Shown: positions 38,948 through 50,363 of the stretch, one piece after another
Position numbering within the stretch: position 1 is the stretch's first letter
Layout: each line of letters opens with the position of its first letter
Source of the DNA: Drosophila miranda
Taxonomy: Eukaryota; Arthropoda; Insecta; Diptera; Drosophilidae
Direction: 5' to 3'
Assembly (NCBI RefSeq): GCF_003369915.1
Contig: NC_046675.1
Span: 15,314,001-15,378,000 of the forward strand
DNA length: 64,000 bases
Notes under the pieces: generated by a model
What the model was told of the DNA's origin: nothing
What the model saw: only the letters and a program-made list of their open reading frames with translations
Database searches by the model: none
Made by a program: the position numbers and the translations under genes

Positions 38948-39743
38948 TCAAAGCGCTTCACAGTTGGCCCGCTCGTCGCTGAGGAACTGACGGATCTGTT
39001 GGACGACTGAGTCACTGCACTGTTGCGCCTGCGCCACTTGCTCCTCCGATAGCTGTCGCGTGCGGACCAGGAGTAGGGATGCGTTGTGCAGAGTCTGTGC
39101 CATTCCCTTGTTGATCTCGACCATGCCGTTGATGAAGCAGTTGTTGCCGCCGGCAAATCCCAGCGGATTGAGTGGAGCCAGCTCCGTCGATTGCCCCAGC
39201 ATCTGGCAGAGGGACGGTAACTGGGCGATCTGCTGGACGAATCCTTGCACATTGGTGAGCGACTGCTGGCCTTCCTGCCGGAAGCTGTCTACCAGGCTGC
39301 CCAATCCGAAAGTGCAGGCCCCCAACTGATCCGTAATGTTGGCCGTGAGCTCGTCCAGATTCCAGGCCGGATTGCAGCTGGGATTTCCCACCAGCAGCTG
39401 GTTGGTCTCGTATATGGCATCGCTCAGCTGGGCCATGGCATCGGTGGTCAATACCTCCAGATTGCCCGTTATATCCTGCACTGTGCGCTCCATTTTGGAC
39501 TGCAGCTGGCCGGTCGTCTCATCGCTCACATTGATGGCAATCTCGGCCAGATTGTTCACCACCATGGTAATGGGTCCATAGTTCGTGGTCTCGGTCTCTG
39601 TGTGGGTCTCATTTTGGACCACTGTCTCTGCTTGGATCGACTAAAAGAGTGATTTAAAGTTGAGAAAACGATTTTATATCATCAGTGCGGCTATTACTCA
39701 CAGACAAACTTAGGAGAAGACAAATTATTCCAATGGTATTCAT
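38948..39743 (-). CDS. uncharacterised secreted protein, 244 residues
   Basis: I do not recognise this gene. Two exons, 39743-39702 and 39640-38948, joined in phase by a 61-base GT/AG intron. The product begins MNTIGIICLLLSLSSIQA, a clear signal peptide split by the intron, with likely cleavage before ETVVQNETHTETET. The mature part is mostly amphipathic helix with a few cysteines (GNPSCNP, GACTFG, SLCQML, GGNNCF, QCSD, ending ERANCEAL) and several possible N-glycosylation sites. A TATA box lies about 46 bases upstream of the ATG. Short length, secretion and a focused promoter suggest tissue-restricted expression (gut, fat body or reproductive tract); this is inference. Confidence 0.85.
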
Positions 39744-39788
39744 AATGATGTTTTCGGTCTATTGTTCCTGGGTCTTTGATTTTCTTGG

Positions 39789-39796
39789 TATATATA
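39789..39796 (-). promoter_or_regulatory. TATA box of the 244-residue secreted protein gene
   Basis: TATATATA, palindromic, 46-53 bases upstream of the minus-strand ATG at 39743. A diverged second copy of this promoter segment lies 380-400 bases farther upstream (40141-40260). Confidence 0.65.
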
Positions 39797-40140
39797 GTCG
39801 TTCACATTGGAATCTCAAGCGATAAGGCAAGCCATTACTGAATAGACATTCATATGTCATTTGTCTAATGAAAGACACCATCCACATAAGGTGCCAAACA
39901 TAATTATACGACACTTTGAATTTGTTGTGGTGCATAGTTCTATAAATATTTGGAAAATTTTTCACAGAATTCATAAATGTTGTATAGACTCGAAAGGGTA
40001 AAATCAAGTCGATAAGGCCATGTTCAACTGTCTTAGTTTTCAGCAACATTTTCCACATTTCCACACCTTTTGTATTTATTAATCATTTTCTTCAAGGAAT
40101 GGAATGAATCTTTTCTCGAAAAGCCTCGCATAGTCTGACT

Positions 40141-40260
40141 CATCATGATGTTTTCCCATCAAATGTCTTGGTATATACTCAAATAGTCTTTACATTCACA
40201 TTGGAATCTGCCGCGATAAGGATTGACAACTAAACATTAGCTTAATGAAAGATACCGTCA
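40141..40260 (-). repeat. diverged duplicate of the promoter/5' end of the secreted-protein gene
   Basis: Shared words appear in the same order and orientation as at 39741-39878: ATGATGTTTTC, TCTTGGTATATA, TTCACATTGGAATCT, GCGATAAGG, and TTAATGAAAGATACC against CTAATGAAAGACACC. The second copy has no signal-peptide exon that I can find. It looks like the relic of a local tandem duplication whose coding part was lost, or an extra upstream regulatory copy. Confidence 0.7.
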
Positions 40261-40407
40261 TCTCGTTTTTTTGACTAGTGAATACTTGTTTACACTTGCA
40301 CTCCATTTTCGAAGGGAAATCGAAGGTGGTTTTTCTTCGCAAATACATTGTTCCGCATGTGATTGTTTTTAACAGGGGGCTTCCACGCGAATCAAGCTCG
40401 AACATCA

Positions 40408-41280
40408 ATGGAATACCTGGAGCCAAACCAAAAAACATACGCTCTTACATAGTGGAGAGACCTTCTACTGAAGTGCAAGGAACCTAATGAGACAACGTAT
40501 CTTTTAGCGCAAATAGTGAATCAGTTTCATGATGAGGTTTGTAAGGAGTACACTGCTGCTTCTGAGCTTTCTTTGGGTAATACTTACAATGTTAAGAATA
40601 AAACGTTTATCAACAAATAACTATTACAGGTGGAGAGTACGAGCAGAAGGATTTGGGACAAGCAGGGGCCGCTTTACGAGTCTACGAAACTACTGATAGC
40701 CGAGGAAAGCTTTAGGGCCCATCAACTATGGAATGACACGCATCACGCGATCTACGCACACGCCGAGCAAGTGCAGCAGGCAAAGGACACCCTAGACACT
40801 AAACAGCAGCAAGTGAGTGCGCGGCTAGAGGACTTCTTTGACCACCAATACACAGTGGAGTGGGGCTCCTGCTTCAAGCAACACGAGCGCGAAGTAGCCC
40901 ACTTCAATAGGGAACTGATTGACAAGTATAGCATCTGCCGGCAATCTCTGGATAGCGTAATGGAACACTTCGAGCAGGAGGTTGTGCAGGAGGCCAACTT
41001 TCTGAATGTGGCCGCACAGAAGATTTCGGATCTATCGAAGATTTGTCAGATCTGGCAGCTGAAGCAATCCTCCTTCAACCATGCCGGCGTGCTGCTCTGC
41101 ACCGTGGCCGGCATTGGAGGCATCAATCAACGCATGGCCTCCAGTCTGGAGCTATGCTGGGACATTCTGCTGGAGTTGTCGCTAGAGGAACTGGAAACAC
41201 CCAGTTGCACTGCCTATCACCAGCTGAAGATGCAGTTCGATGTGGTCTATGCCGGTATCGAATCCTGTGTTATGGAGTGA
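40408..41280 (+). CDS. uncharacterised helical protein, about 259 codons, with an in-frame TAG at codon 15
   Basis: I do not recognise the family. Exon 2 (40630-41280) encodes a helical, Gln/Glu-rich sequence, with VESTSRRIWDKQGPLYE at its start and IESCVME at its end. Exon 1 joins in phase through a 93-base intron (40537-40629) and reads WRDLLLKCKEPNETTYLL then AQIVNQFHDE. Reading backwards in the same frame there is ATG at 40408 and MEYLEPNQKTYALT, then TAG at 40450-40452, then W. Both sides of the TAG look coding, and no other in-frame ATG precedes the middle of exon 2. It may be a recent nonsense change (CAG to TAG), a read-through gene, a wrong exon model (weak acceptor at 40451-40452) or a sequencing error. 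No signal peptide or membrane segment is seen. Confidence 0.6.
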
Positions 41281-41401
41281 GGGGGAAGAGTAAACTATGC
41301 TGCACTAAATCTTAAGAACCCTCAGAACTTTCGCACTCTCTCATGGTAAACCATTCACGAAAAGCTCTTTACAAATTGTTTACTTTGCCCCATGGAGGGG
41401 T

Positions 41402-41409
41402 TATATATA
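41402..41409 (+). promoter_or_regulatory. possible TATA box of the 385-residue secreted protein gene
   Basis: TATATATA preceded by GGGGT, 162 bases upstream of the ATG at 41571. An initiator-like ATCAGC occurs at 41449-41454, a little farther than ideal. Confidence 0.4.
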
Positions 41410-41570
41410 GCGTTATGAATGAGATAAGGGGCGATTAGTAGTCTCCAATCAGCACTTAAGAAAATCCAATGGGGTATCTCTGATGGTATTTTACGAGCTA
41501 TAGTTGTGCCGATAGCAGATCTGACCGACCAACTGCTCCACAGTTAGATTTCACAGCTTGGCCGGGAAAA

Positions 41571-42728
41571 ATGTTGCCTAAAGTATCTCTGCTCTTGCTG
41601 GGCTGTGTGCTCCTGAGTGCCTACGCGAGTGGCCACCAGGAGCTGGACAACCTGCTAATGCAGCAGCAGAAGGACCTGCAGCTGTCCAGCTCTGAGGTCG
41701 AGGCTCTGCGTCCCCTCTATCGCGAGCTCCAATCCCAGTACGACTATCTGTACAGCCTGAAGGTACAGCAAGGGGATGGAAGTGCTCAGAGCGAGGCGGT
41801 GACCGAGCCTCAAATGGATGCCAGCTACCTCCAGGGGTTCGAGGAGTTCCGCCGTCAGTTCTCGATGTATGTGGATGATGAGCCAAAGATTGTCTACGAC
41901 ACCTCGCTGCCCACGGTGGAAGAACTGATTGGAAAACCCAGTCCGGACTTAACCAAAGAACAGCAAGCGGAGTTTGAAGATCTGCGGGACATCTTACAGG
42001 ATGTGATCGACGAGGCTCAGGAGGGGATCGATGATCTGGTGATGCGCGCTATTGATCTGGAGACCAATCTGCTGACTATTAACAAGCCAAAGATTGTCAC
42101 GGCTGCGATTGGAGGCCTGGGATTTATGTCCAAGTACTGGGGTTTTGCAGAGATGGCCGCATACTGCAGCTACTCGCATGTGCCCCAGTTCCAGCAGGCT
42201 CTGCAAGCCGTCAGCGATGGCGTCGACTGCTACACCTACACCACGGGGCTGGTGCTGCGCATCCAGCACGAGACGGTGGCCTCCGTAAAGGAAATCCGGC
42301 AGAGTATCCGTGGCTTGGTGAACATCTACAAGAAGATTGCCGCCAAGCAGACAACTATGGGAAGGATACTCTCGGGCACCATTAATGCCCTGAGTGCGAT
42401 CCGTCGTGTCCATGACATCATCGCCGTTGGCATCGAGGGCTATGGCAAGCTGAACAACGAGCTACCAGGAGCCGCCCTCAAGTCGGCCCAATGTGGCGTG
42501 GAGTTTGTCAACAGCATTCCACAGATGATAGAGACGGCACAGAACCTGACCGCTTGTATCGTTTACGTGGATACGGACAAGCCGAGCTACGAGTTTACCC
42601 TACCGGAAGAGGATCGTTATTGGAACACGGGCGCAGAGCCTCCAGAAATACCCTATGAGAATAATGTGGATGAGGATGATGAAGACGAGGATTTGGACAA
42701 TGTGGATGACTATGTGGATCACAGGTAG
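41571..42728 (+). CDS. uncharacterised secreted protein, 385 residues, acidic tail
   Basis: I do not recognise this gene. Single-exon ORF starting MLPKVSLLLLGCVLLSAYAS, a clear signal peptide with cleavage near ASG-HQ. The next 120 residues are charged and helical (QQQKDLQLSSSEVEALRPLY). The middle section (residues about 175-320) has a mixed hydrophobic pattern and four cysteines (AAYCSYSH, GVDCYTY, SAQCGVEF, LTACIVY), which may form two disulphides. The C terminus is strongly acidic (DEDDEDEDLDNVDDYVDHR). AATAAA follows the stop at 42798. The neighbour at 38948-39743 is also secreted and helical with scattered cysteines, so the two may be distant relatives, but I see no motif that proves it. 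Confidence 0.88.
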   Translation: MLPKVSLLLLGCVLLSAYASGHQELDNLLMQQQKDLQLSSSEVEALRPLYRELQSQYDYLYSLKVQQGDGSAQSEAVTEPQMDASYLQGFEEFRRQFSMYVDDEPKIVYDTSLPTVEELIGKPSPDLTKEQQAEFEDLRDILQDVIDEAQEGIDDLVMRAIDLETNLLTINKPKIVTAAIGGLGFMSKYWGFAEMAAYCSYSHVPQFQQALQAVSDGVDCYTYTTGLVLRIQHETVASVKEIRQSIRGLVNIYKKIAAKQTTMGRILSGTINALSAIRRVHDIIAVGIEGYGKLNNELPGAALKSAQCGVEFVNSIPQMIETAQNLTACIVYVDTDKPSYEFTLPEEDRYWNTGAEPPEIPYENNVDEDDEDEDLDNVDDYVDHR

Positions 42729-42797
42729 TGGAGGTGCGTGCGGATTTCGGCGATGCCCCTCGCTGTCGCGATCGATAAGCCAATTATGGTTAATCGG

Positions 42798-42803
42798 AAT
42801 AAA
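42798..42803 (+). terminator. poly(A) signal of the 385-residue secreted protein gene
   Basis: AATAAA 70 bases past the stop at 42728. The 300 bases from here to the stop of the opposing gene at 43101 contain no gene; TATGACTAGAT occurs there twice (43000-43011, 43071-43082). Confidence 0.65.
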
Positions 42804-43100
42804 CGTGAGATTGATAAAAAGCGACACCGATCGATATGATTAAAATATACTTCGAGCAAATGTCAGAAAGTGTGTGTTTATTTCTTGGTTCCAATGGACT
42901 GGCAAGGAAGCCACGGATTTCATTGGATTTCAACGTTTTTCATTGAGGTTAAATTACTCAATGCTTTGATGTCACATACCACGTTATTACAGTTGACTCT
43001 ATGACTAGATTTGTGGTATCAACAGCACATTAACTGATACGTTCTTGATACGCAAAATAGTATTTAATCTATGACTAGATTCTGGACTTCTGACTTGTGA

Positions 43101-46100
43101 CTAGACATCGCTCTCCTTGAGCTGCCGTACATATTGCTCACTCAGAGACTTGTTCAATCCATCGAGATTGACATGCACATCGAACGGAGGTCCAGCCGCC
43201 TGGGGAGTACTCTGTGACTTGTGCACATTCCTGGCGGTTGGACTGGGGGGTGGTTTCTCCGTTCCGTAGGCCTGGGGTATAGCAATCACGTCGGCCATCA
43301 ACGTTTGGCGACAGAGGGCCGAGAGGGCACTGCCACTGGTGGGGGAGGCAGATGACTCCTTGGACTTCTTGCCGCCGCGCCGCAACTTAGAGGTGAGTGT
43401 GGCGAAGCCAAGTTTGCTGGAGATCTTTGCACTCCGACTGACGGAACGCGGCAGGCTGTCGTAGGCACTTGAGGTACCGGCACTCTCCTGATCGGTGGAT
43501 ACTTCCTGTTGGTACTGTTGCTGTTGTGGCTCCAAACTTCTGGCAGTTTCTTCAGCTCCTCCTCGGATGCTGCCAGCACTGATGCTCTTGTGAAGCGGAA
43601 CCGCATCGCTTCCAGCCGTGGGTGTGGGTGGCTCCTGCCGTGGCGTTACCGGAGCGCTCTGCAGAAACTGCGCCTTTGCCAACTGTAGGCGGATGGCTCG
43701 CTCCGAGAGGGGAGTGACCGGCCGATCGGGCGGAAGTATCTGTGGTGGGGGGAACTCAAAGTGCTTGGACTTGGTGGGGGTCAACGAAGGGGTGGTCTTG
43801 CCCTCCAGCTTGCGCTGAATGCGCGGCAGTGTGTTATCCTCGCGGTTGGGCAGAGTCAGTGGAGGGTGAGCCTTGGAGAAGGTCGAACCGGAGCTGGTCT
43901 TGGCGATCTTGTGCTCAATATTGTTGCTGACGGTTGCGCTGTGCGACTTGTGCAGCGAGTTCTTCTTGTAAAGGTGCGCCCTTCGCGGCGGCACGGGAGG
44001 ATTGGGCAGCTTCATTGGCATCCGCTTGGCCGCCGGCTGGGCTAGCCTCTGGATGCTGTCACTAGCCAGCGGGGGACGGACCAGGAGTGACCCCTGACGC
44101 AGGCCTTCGCTGCTCAGGCACTTGCGCAACTCTACTTTGGGACGGAGTGGCGCCAGTCTCTCCAGGCTGATGGATTTGTACAGACTGAGTGGGCGTGGCT
44201 GATTCTTGGATCTCACTAACTTCTCGGGCTTCTCCTCGACGCTATGCGTGGGGCTGTCTAGCTCCTTTTCGATAAGTGCAATGCCCTCGGATGCACTGGG
44301 CTCCATAATGGTGGTGAAGATCTTTCGCTTGGTCTTCACAAACACATTGGCATTGTATGTTCGGGCATGGGGCTCTGGCAGCGGAGGTGGTACAAATCCG
44401 CCCAGCTTCTTGGGTGGAGTTGCAGCAGCAGCAGGTGCTGCCGTAGGAGCAGGAGCGGATGCGGGGGCAACGCACTGACTCTGTTCGATAAGTTCACCGG
44501 GTTTCACCTTGAGCGAGCCGTAGATTACATCATCTGTGGCATTGGCGGTATCTAACTCATTCGGGGCCGTTGTCGTAAAGGAACCCAGCCGGAAATCATC
44601 GTCCAAGGAGCGCTGTTTCACCCGAAAGTTCTTGCGGCGCAACCGACGTGGGGTCTCCAGCACGCTATGCGTATCCGCATCGCTGCTGTCGCTCTCCGTC
44701 TTGCTGTTCTGCCGGGATCCCATCTTGCGCAGGCGTACCACCTTCTTCTTGGCCGCATTTGCAGTGACACTGACGTTGGTGTTGGCGTTGACATTGGCAT
44801 TGGCCATTCCCATGTTGGAGCGACAAAGGGTGCCTGTTGTAGTGCTAGTCTCAGTCTCGTGCTCCATAGGCGAGGCCGCACTGTGATCCGTGAGCGCCAA
44901 TTGATCTCGGCTGGAATTGTCGCAGGTGGCATACGCGGAGCTGCTCTCCAGCTGCTGTCCATCTTCGCTCGTAATGTTGATATCCGGCACAATGTCGCGC
45001 GGATAACGATTTGTGCCGCCCTCTGGAATGCAGGGAAATTCGAATGAATAAATGATTCTGAAGGAATCAAATTTCTGCCTACGTATGCTTAGCTTGAGGC
45101 ACTGCAGGGATTCGAGCAGCCCTTGCAACTCCTCCTGGTATTCCAGTGTCCGCTCCTCCATGATCTCTTTACAGCAAGCTTCATCAAGTGGTGACTTTTG
45201 GCTCTGGAATGTAGAAACACACTGAATGTGTGCTCTGGATAGGAAGTTCTGATCCACTTACCAGCTCAGCCAGGCGTCCCAGCTCGCTCTGAACATCGGA
45301 TATGGCGTTCAGTACGGTCGCCTTCATCAGGTTATTGGAGTAGTACGGATAAATGCTGCGAATGCTGAGTAAAACGGCCTGACACTCCCGCATCGAGCTC
45401 TGGTCCAGCAGGTCGGGCGACGCATTCTTTAGATGGCCAAACAGTTCATCGGCACGTTTTACGGCACCGAGCAGTGGGGCAAGATTCGTGTGCGATTCGA
45501 AGCTCTGCACGCGGCGAGAGTTGCTGTTGGGGTATAGCAAATGAAAAGAAAATAATTTTAAAGATGGGAGTACTTGGAGGGTGATATATGCCACCTACAC
45601 GTAGTCATTGCACTGTACTTCCTCGTATTTGTAGATCGGGGTCTGCTGTTCCACCAGCGTGTGGGCGGTGACCAGCGGCGAGGCGGTGTCATGTATGTGC
45701 TCTTCCACTTCTACCATCACTGCCTCGGGTTCGTCGTACCTCTTACACTCGTGATCCGTGAGGGCATCGGTGCTGTCCTCGATCTCCTGCAGATGATCGT
45801 TGACGTCATTCAGCGACAGCGAAGAGGCCTGCTGCGAGATGGCCGGCCCTTGGTTACAATTTGGCGACACACTGTCCAGCGAAAGGGATCGGCTAAGAGT
45901 GGGCGAGTGCTCAGCAGTAGCTAATGGAGGGTTAAATATAAGATTTAAATTCATCCGAAGAGTATATGCACCAACCTTTGTTGCACTCCTTGTTGATGCG
46001 CCGTACATCTATGGGACAGTAGCCGGGATGGAGCAGGGCAAAAGTAGATGCCTCCGGTCCAATGCCCCTGGCCTTCTCCCATTCGTATAGCTTCCGCGTG

Positions 46101-48793
46101 AACTTTCTCGAGATGCCTTCAAATTTCATCACCTCGCCGTCCGAGGTTTTCACCTCGATCTTCTTGGACGTGTGATCGGGTGCCACGATGGCCTTAAGGC
46201 GCGACAATCTGCGGGGTAAACGTTCAAGGTCAATTTGAATGCAAGGAAAGGATCTCAAAGATTTCAACGAACTTCTCCTTGTCGTGCGGCTTGTGCTTGT
46301 ACCAGCGATCGTCGTCTGATCCGCGGCGAGTAGACTGACTGTGCTTAGAGTTGCGCTTGAGGGAATCGTTATCGGAATTTATGCCACCCCCAGGAGTGCA
46401 CTTCAAGCGGTTCCATTGCTCTAAAGAAAACGTGTACATGGTATTAAATTGGTGGATCTGGAGAGGGCTACATCCAAGTTGAGACTCACCCAACTTTTTC
46501 TGAAACTTTTCAGGCAAATCCTTTTGATCCGGCAGAGCACTCAGACCCTGTCCCTCCAGCTTCATCTGCCCCATGCTCCACAGATTCCAGTCGATTTTGG
46601 GTTTCACCTCGCCACTCTGGCTCCTGGCCGTGGGGCTGGCTGCCGGTGGTTCGTTGGTGGCATAGGAGCCGGCACAGCTCTGCTGCTTTGCTCGCCATTT
46701 GTGCAGCTTCTTCTTGAACTGCGGTGTGAGGTTCTGCTCCAGCTGCTCGGTGGACATGAGATCACTATGCAATAGCTGTGTGGGTGAATGCTCGTCGCTG
46801 CTGAGCTTGCCACTGACTCCGCCAGTGGCTCCACTGCACAGTTTGACACCTGAAATGGGGGAAGAGTATGAGTCTCATTTTTGCATTGGGATGGAGAGCT
46901 CGGGATCCTACTGCGATTACTGGCGCTGGAGCGCTCAAACTCGCATTGCTTTCGCTTAAAATCCAAATCTAGTTTGAGTACGAGAAGTTGATAATGTTGA
47001 AATATCTCGCCGTCTTCAGTACCTGGGAAATTCTTACGATTTGGCGTTGTCGGCTCTGAGAAGTCACCGCTGGACAGATCCTCGCTCTCTGCAAGAAACG
47101 AGGAGAATTAGTTCTAGGTATTAGAAGTCCTTGATTGGACACTCACCGAATTCACCAAAGAAATCCGAGTGTCTGGAGGGACTACTGGGCACCGACGAGT
47201 TGCCTGGCGAGTGAACACGCCGCATCCGAGGCATGGTCTGACTGCTCACCATATCCTTGGGACTTTTGAGTGGCGAATGGAGCTGGGGCAGATCGCTGCA
47301 GACCTGATTGAGGTTCAGCGGACTCGGGGGCAATTTCTGGCGTCGGCTTGTGGTGGACTTGATCTCTGCCACATGATCCTCGGGCAACACCTCAAAGTCA
47401 GAGAATGCTTTTGAGCGACGCAACGACTTGCTGGATGAGGATTTGGTGGGCAGTGCGGCGGCAGCCTTAATACTATCCAGGCGCTCATCGGTGGCCGATT
47501 TTCGGAGCTCCACCTCAAAGTTTGAGGCCCGCGAGTCACAGCGTGTGTCGCTCTTGGAGGAGTCGCGGCCTGAAATGATGCGATTTTTTTAAAAGCTGTC
47601 TTTCAAAGATCATCTTCAAGGGAATTACGAATGTTTTGACGTAGACCAGCCTCGAGGTCATCCATGGAACTGGCCGAGCTGATGGTTCCGGGGGTCCCTC
47701 CCGTATCGCTCATAAAGTGTCCTGACGAGGAGCTTATAATGCTGTCAGCAGAGCTGCTGCCACCTACCTGGCTAATCGGAACTTTGAGGTACCTGCAATA
47801 TTGTGTGAACAGAACCTAGAATCGAGTCTTTGAAGATCCACACATGACCATACCTCTCCACTTCGTGGTTCAGCGGCACAAGGACATTCGACTCTGGGGC
47901 TCCTCCCGAACCAGAGGGTGGAACATTGGCTCTTTCCCATTTGAATGCCGCCTTCACTTTTGTCCATTTTGATACCTTGGACTTGTTGTCGCTGTAGGTG
48001 CTCTGGCGTCGTAGGAGGTACGGACGCGAGGAGTTCGTCTTCATTGGACGCTCGCCTTTCATGAACATATTGATTTCCTCATCCATCATGGATTTGCTGC
48101 GCTCGCGTATGCTGTGGATTAAATTAAAATTAATAAATTAAAATTTATCTTCTGGAATCCAATGTGCAACACCTACCGCTTGAATTTTCCCTGCTTGAAT
48201 GGTGGCACTATCTCAGTGCCCATCAGTGACTCCAGGCAGGTGAGGGAGTGTTCCAGCTCGTACTCCGTGTCTGTGGTGCTGGTCTTTTGGGGATGCCTTG
48301 GGACTGCTTTGGGTACTGCTGCTTCACTTGTCGTTGCTTGCTCCGCCTCCTTCTCCCCTGCCTCGTTTTCGATGATGGTGGCCAGCTTCTGCTCCAGGAA
48401 TCCCTCCAGCAGCGCATACGTGCGTGTCAGTTCGTCCATGGCCTCAATGGCTGAGTTTAAGCGAGTCTTTAGCGGCTCAATGGTGCCTCGATCGGCACGA
48501 TACGGCTGACAGAAGAAGCACGTGTGCTTTCCATGCTCGCACAGTGGCAGATCCTTGGCCTCACGCCGCTCAAAGTTGGGTGAGGCGGAGAGGTTACGGG
48601 CACGAGAGGCGACGGCGGGAAACTGGAAGATGTTCTCCTCGGCGCGACCGCACATGGCTGGCGGTGCCGTGGGCAAGGACTCGTAGTGTAGGGCATTGGT
48701 TTTCTGGCGGGATCGACGTGGCTTGGGCGGTGGTTGCAGGGGATACATTGGTTGCTGCTGCGATGTTGCTGGTGGTCCCTGGTCCAGATCCAT
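43101..48793 (-). CDS. uncharacterised scaffold-like protein, 1650 residues, 13 coding exons
   Basis: Coding exons in order: 48793-48177, 48111-47854, 47792-47629, 47569-47147, 47088-47023, 46968-46912, 46849-46490, 46420-46273, 46208-45976, 45920-45599, 45523-45262, 45203-45083, 45022-43101. All junctions have GT/AG and the phases close to exactly 1651 codons, which strongly supports the model. The product starts MDLDQGPPATSQQQ, with Pro-rich stretches. A Cys/His cluster LCEHGKHTCFFC lies near residues 83-95. Three short repeats of the form F-x-[KR]-K-L-x-x-W recur near residues 575, 648 and 731 (FKKKLHKW, FQKKLEQW, FTRKLYEW). A helical block (AVKRADELFGHLKN) is followed by a long Ser/Pro/Lys-rich disordered tail. 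No enzymatic domain is seen. It looks like a cytoskeletal or signalling adaptor; I cannot name it. A 5'UTR exon upstream is likely, because an AG acceptor sits two bases before the ATG. Confidence 0.85.
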
Positions 48794-50268
48794 TCTGAGG
48801 CGCGTATTTGGGAAATGATCAATCGGATCGGATCGGATCGGATCTGAGATCTGTTTGTTTACTCTGCCAGATACGCCACTAAAAACGCACACAAGACGAG
48901 AAAAACCGAGAATTATCAAAATCGGGAGATTGTTTATAAAAGAGGAAGACAAATGTAGAACGTCTGCCGCCCAGCACACACACACACATTAGACACACAT
49001 ACACACACACAGAGAGATCGTTTGGGTGGTTTATGTGGATGTGAAAATGTCTTAAAGTGTTACGAATAAAATCCACGAAAATGTAAACAATAATTTCGAA
49101 ACGAAAAATCCAATTCAGCACGTTTCTTCACATGTGCAAAAGTTTTGAATATTTTTCTAAAAATATTCACGCGTGTGGTCACTTAAACGGAACGGAAAAC
49201 CAATCTCGAATGCACTCCGGCCGTGCTTCGGCTATATGTACGTACATAAGTGCTTTGCTTTGCTGCCCCAAAGCGGGATGGGATCCAAAATCGATCGACA
49301 GGCTGCCGCTTGCCGCCGCAGATGAACAAATAAAATCACGTTAAATAGAAACGCTGCCGCAAACTATTTTTAAAACGCTGACACTCTTTTGTTTGCCTCC
49401 CCCATGGCGATCGCGTTCGCGTCCGAGCACCGTCCATCCCATCCCCTGGCACTCCCCACACCACACTGTGAAGTACGCACACTTCCTTTCTTTCAATTTT
49501 AGGTTACACAAAATTCATATTTCCAATTTATGCGAAAGTGCACGCACCCGACTGGTCGGGGGCTGGGGTGGCGTAGATCATGTGTATCTGTGTCCGCCTC
49601 TGTCTGTTTGTATATACTTCTTCTTTCACGAAGGCCCCCATCCAATTACTTTCACTAGGCGTTTCGCCACTCTTTCAGAATTTAAATCGAAAATGTTGCC
49701 ACACATTGAATACACATTTTTCGTTTTCCTTCTTGGCCGACACAAGGGAGATGGGCCCCACTTGCACGAAGTTGTACGATGATGCTATATCTAGTATTTG
49801 TTTGAAAGAAAAACAATAACAAATTATTACTTGCACTTTTCTTATGCACACAATCGCCCGCCTCCACCGCAGAAATTTCTTTTGTCGGCTTGAGGTGTTT
49901 TTTTCGCGTATTTTCCCTGCGAGCAAATTTTGAATCCGTGCCGTGCCGCTCGTCGGTCAAAGTTATTCTGAGAAATGCTTTTTGTACGCTTCGGAAAAGT
50001 CGGAAAATGTGAGATTTATTTTTAGAGAGAAACCACAGTCGTTCTCTTTTCAAAAGTTCAATACAATACACTTCTCTCTTAGCCTGCTGCAGTTGTTTTC
50101 CAACATTCTTTCACGTATTGCTTTAGATATTTGATTCAATATTTCAAGTTAACACTCGTTGGTTTCGTTTTATAACGACCATTTTCCACAATCGTGCAGT
50201 AACACTCTTTTTGAATTTTCGGCGCAGGTATCGCTGCAAACTATCAAACTATCGCCATCTGACATGTA
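48794..50268. other. 1.5 kb between the divergent scaffold-like gene and mRpL1
   Basis: Non-coding. It probably holds the first untranslated exon(s) and intron of the minus-strand gene. A run of GATCG/GATCC-type units lies at 48818-48845, a CA microsatellite at 48973-49010, and there is no convincing ORF. The minus-strand promoter position is not resolved. Confidence 0.5.
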
Positions 50269-50276
50269 TATCGATA
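50269..50276 (+). promoter_or_regulatory. mRpL1: DRE upstream of mRpL1
   Basis: A perfect palindromic TATCGATA, 88-95 bases upstream of the mRpL1 ATG. Most nuclear genes for mitochondrial ribosomal proteins in flies use DRE-type TATA-less promoters. Confidence 0.75.
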
Positions 50277-50363
50277 CACGTAAACTAATATCGGCGGCGG
50301 CGAGGTTATGCAAAAGCAAAAATTCTCTGGTAAACTGTTTTAAATTGGATAATTCTGAGAGAA

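Noticed and set aside
40278-40487. 69-codon + strand ORF ahead of the helical orphan gene
   Set aside because: It has no ATG start and is in a different frame from the exon that joins the downstream ORF in phase.
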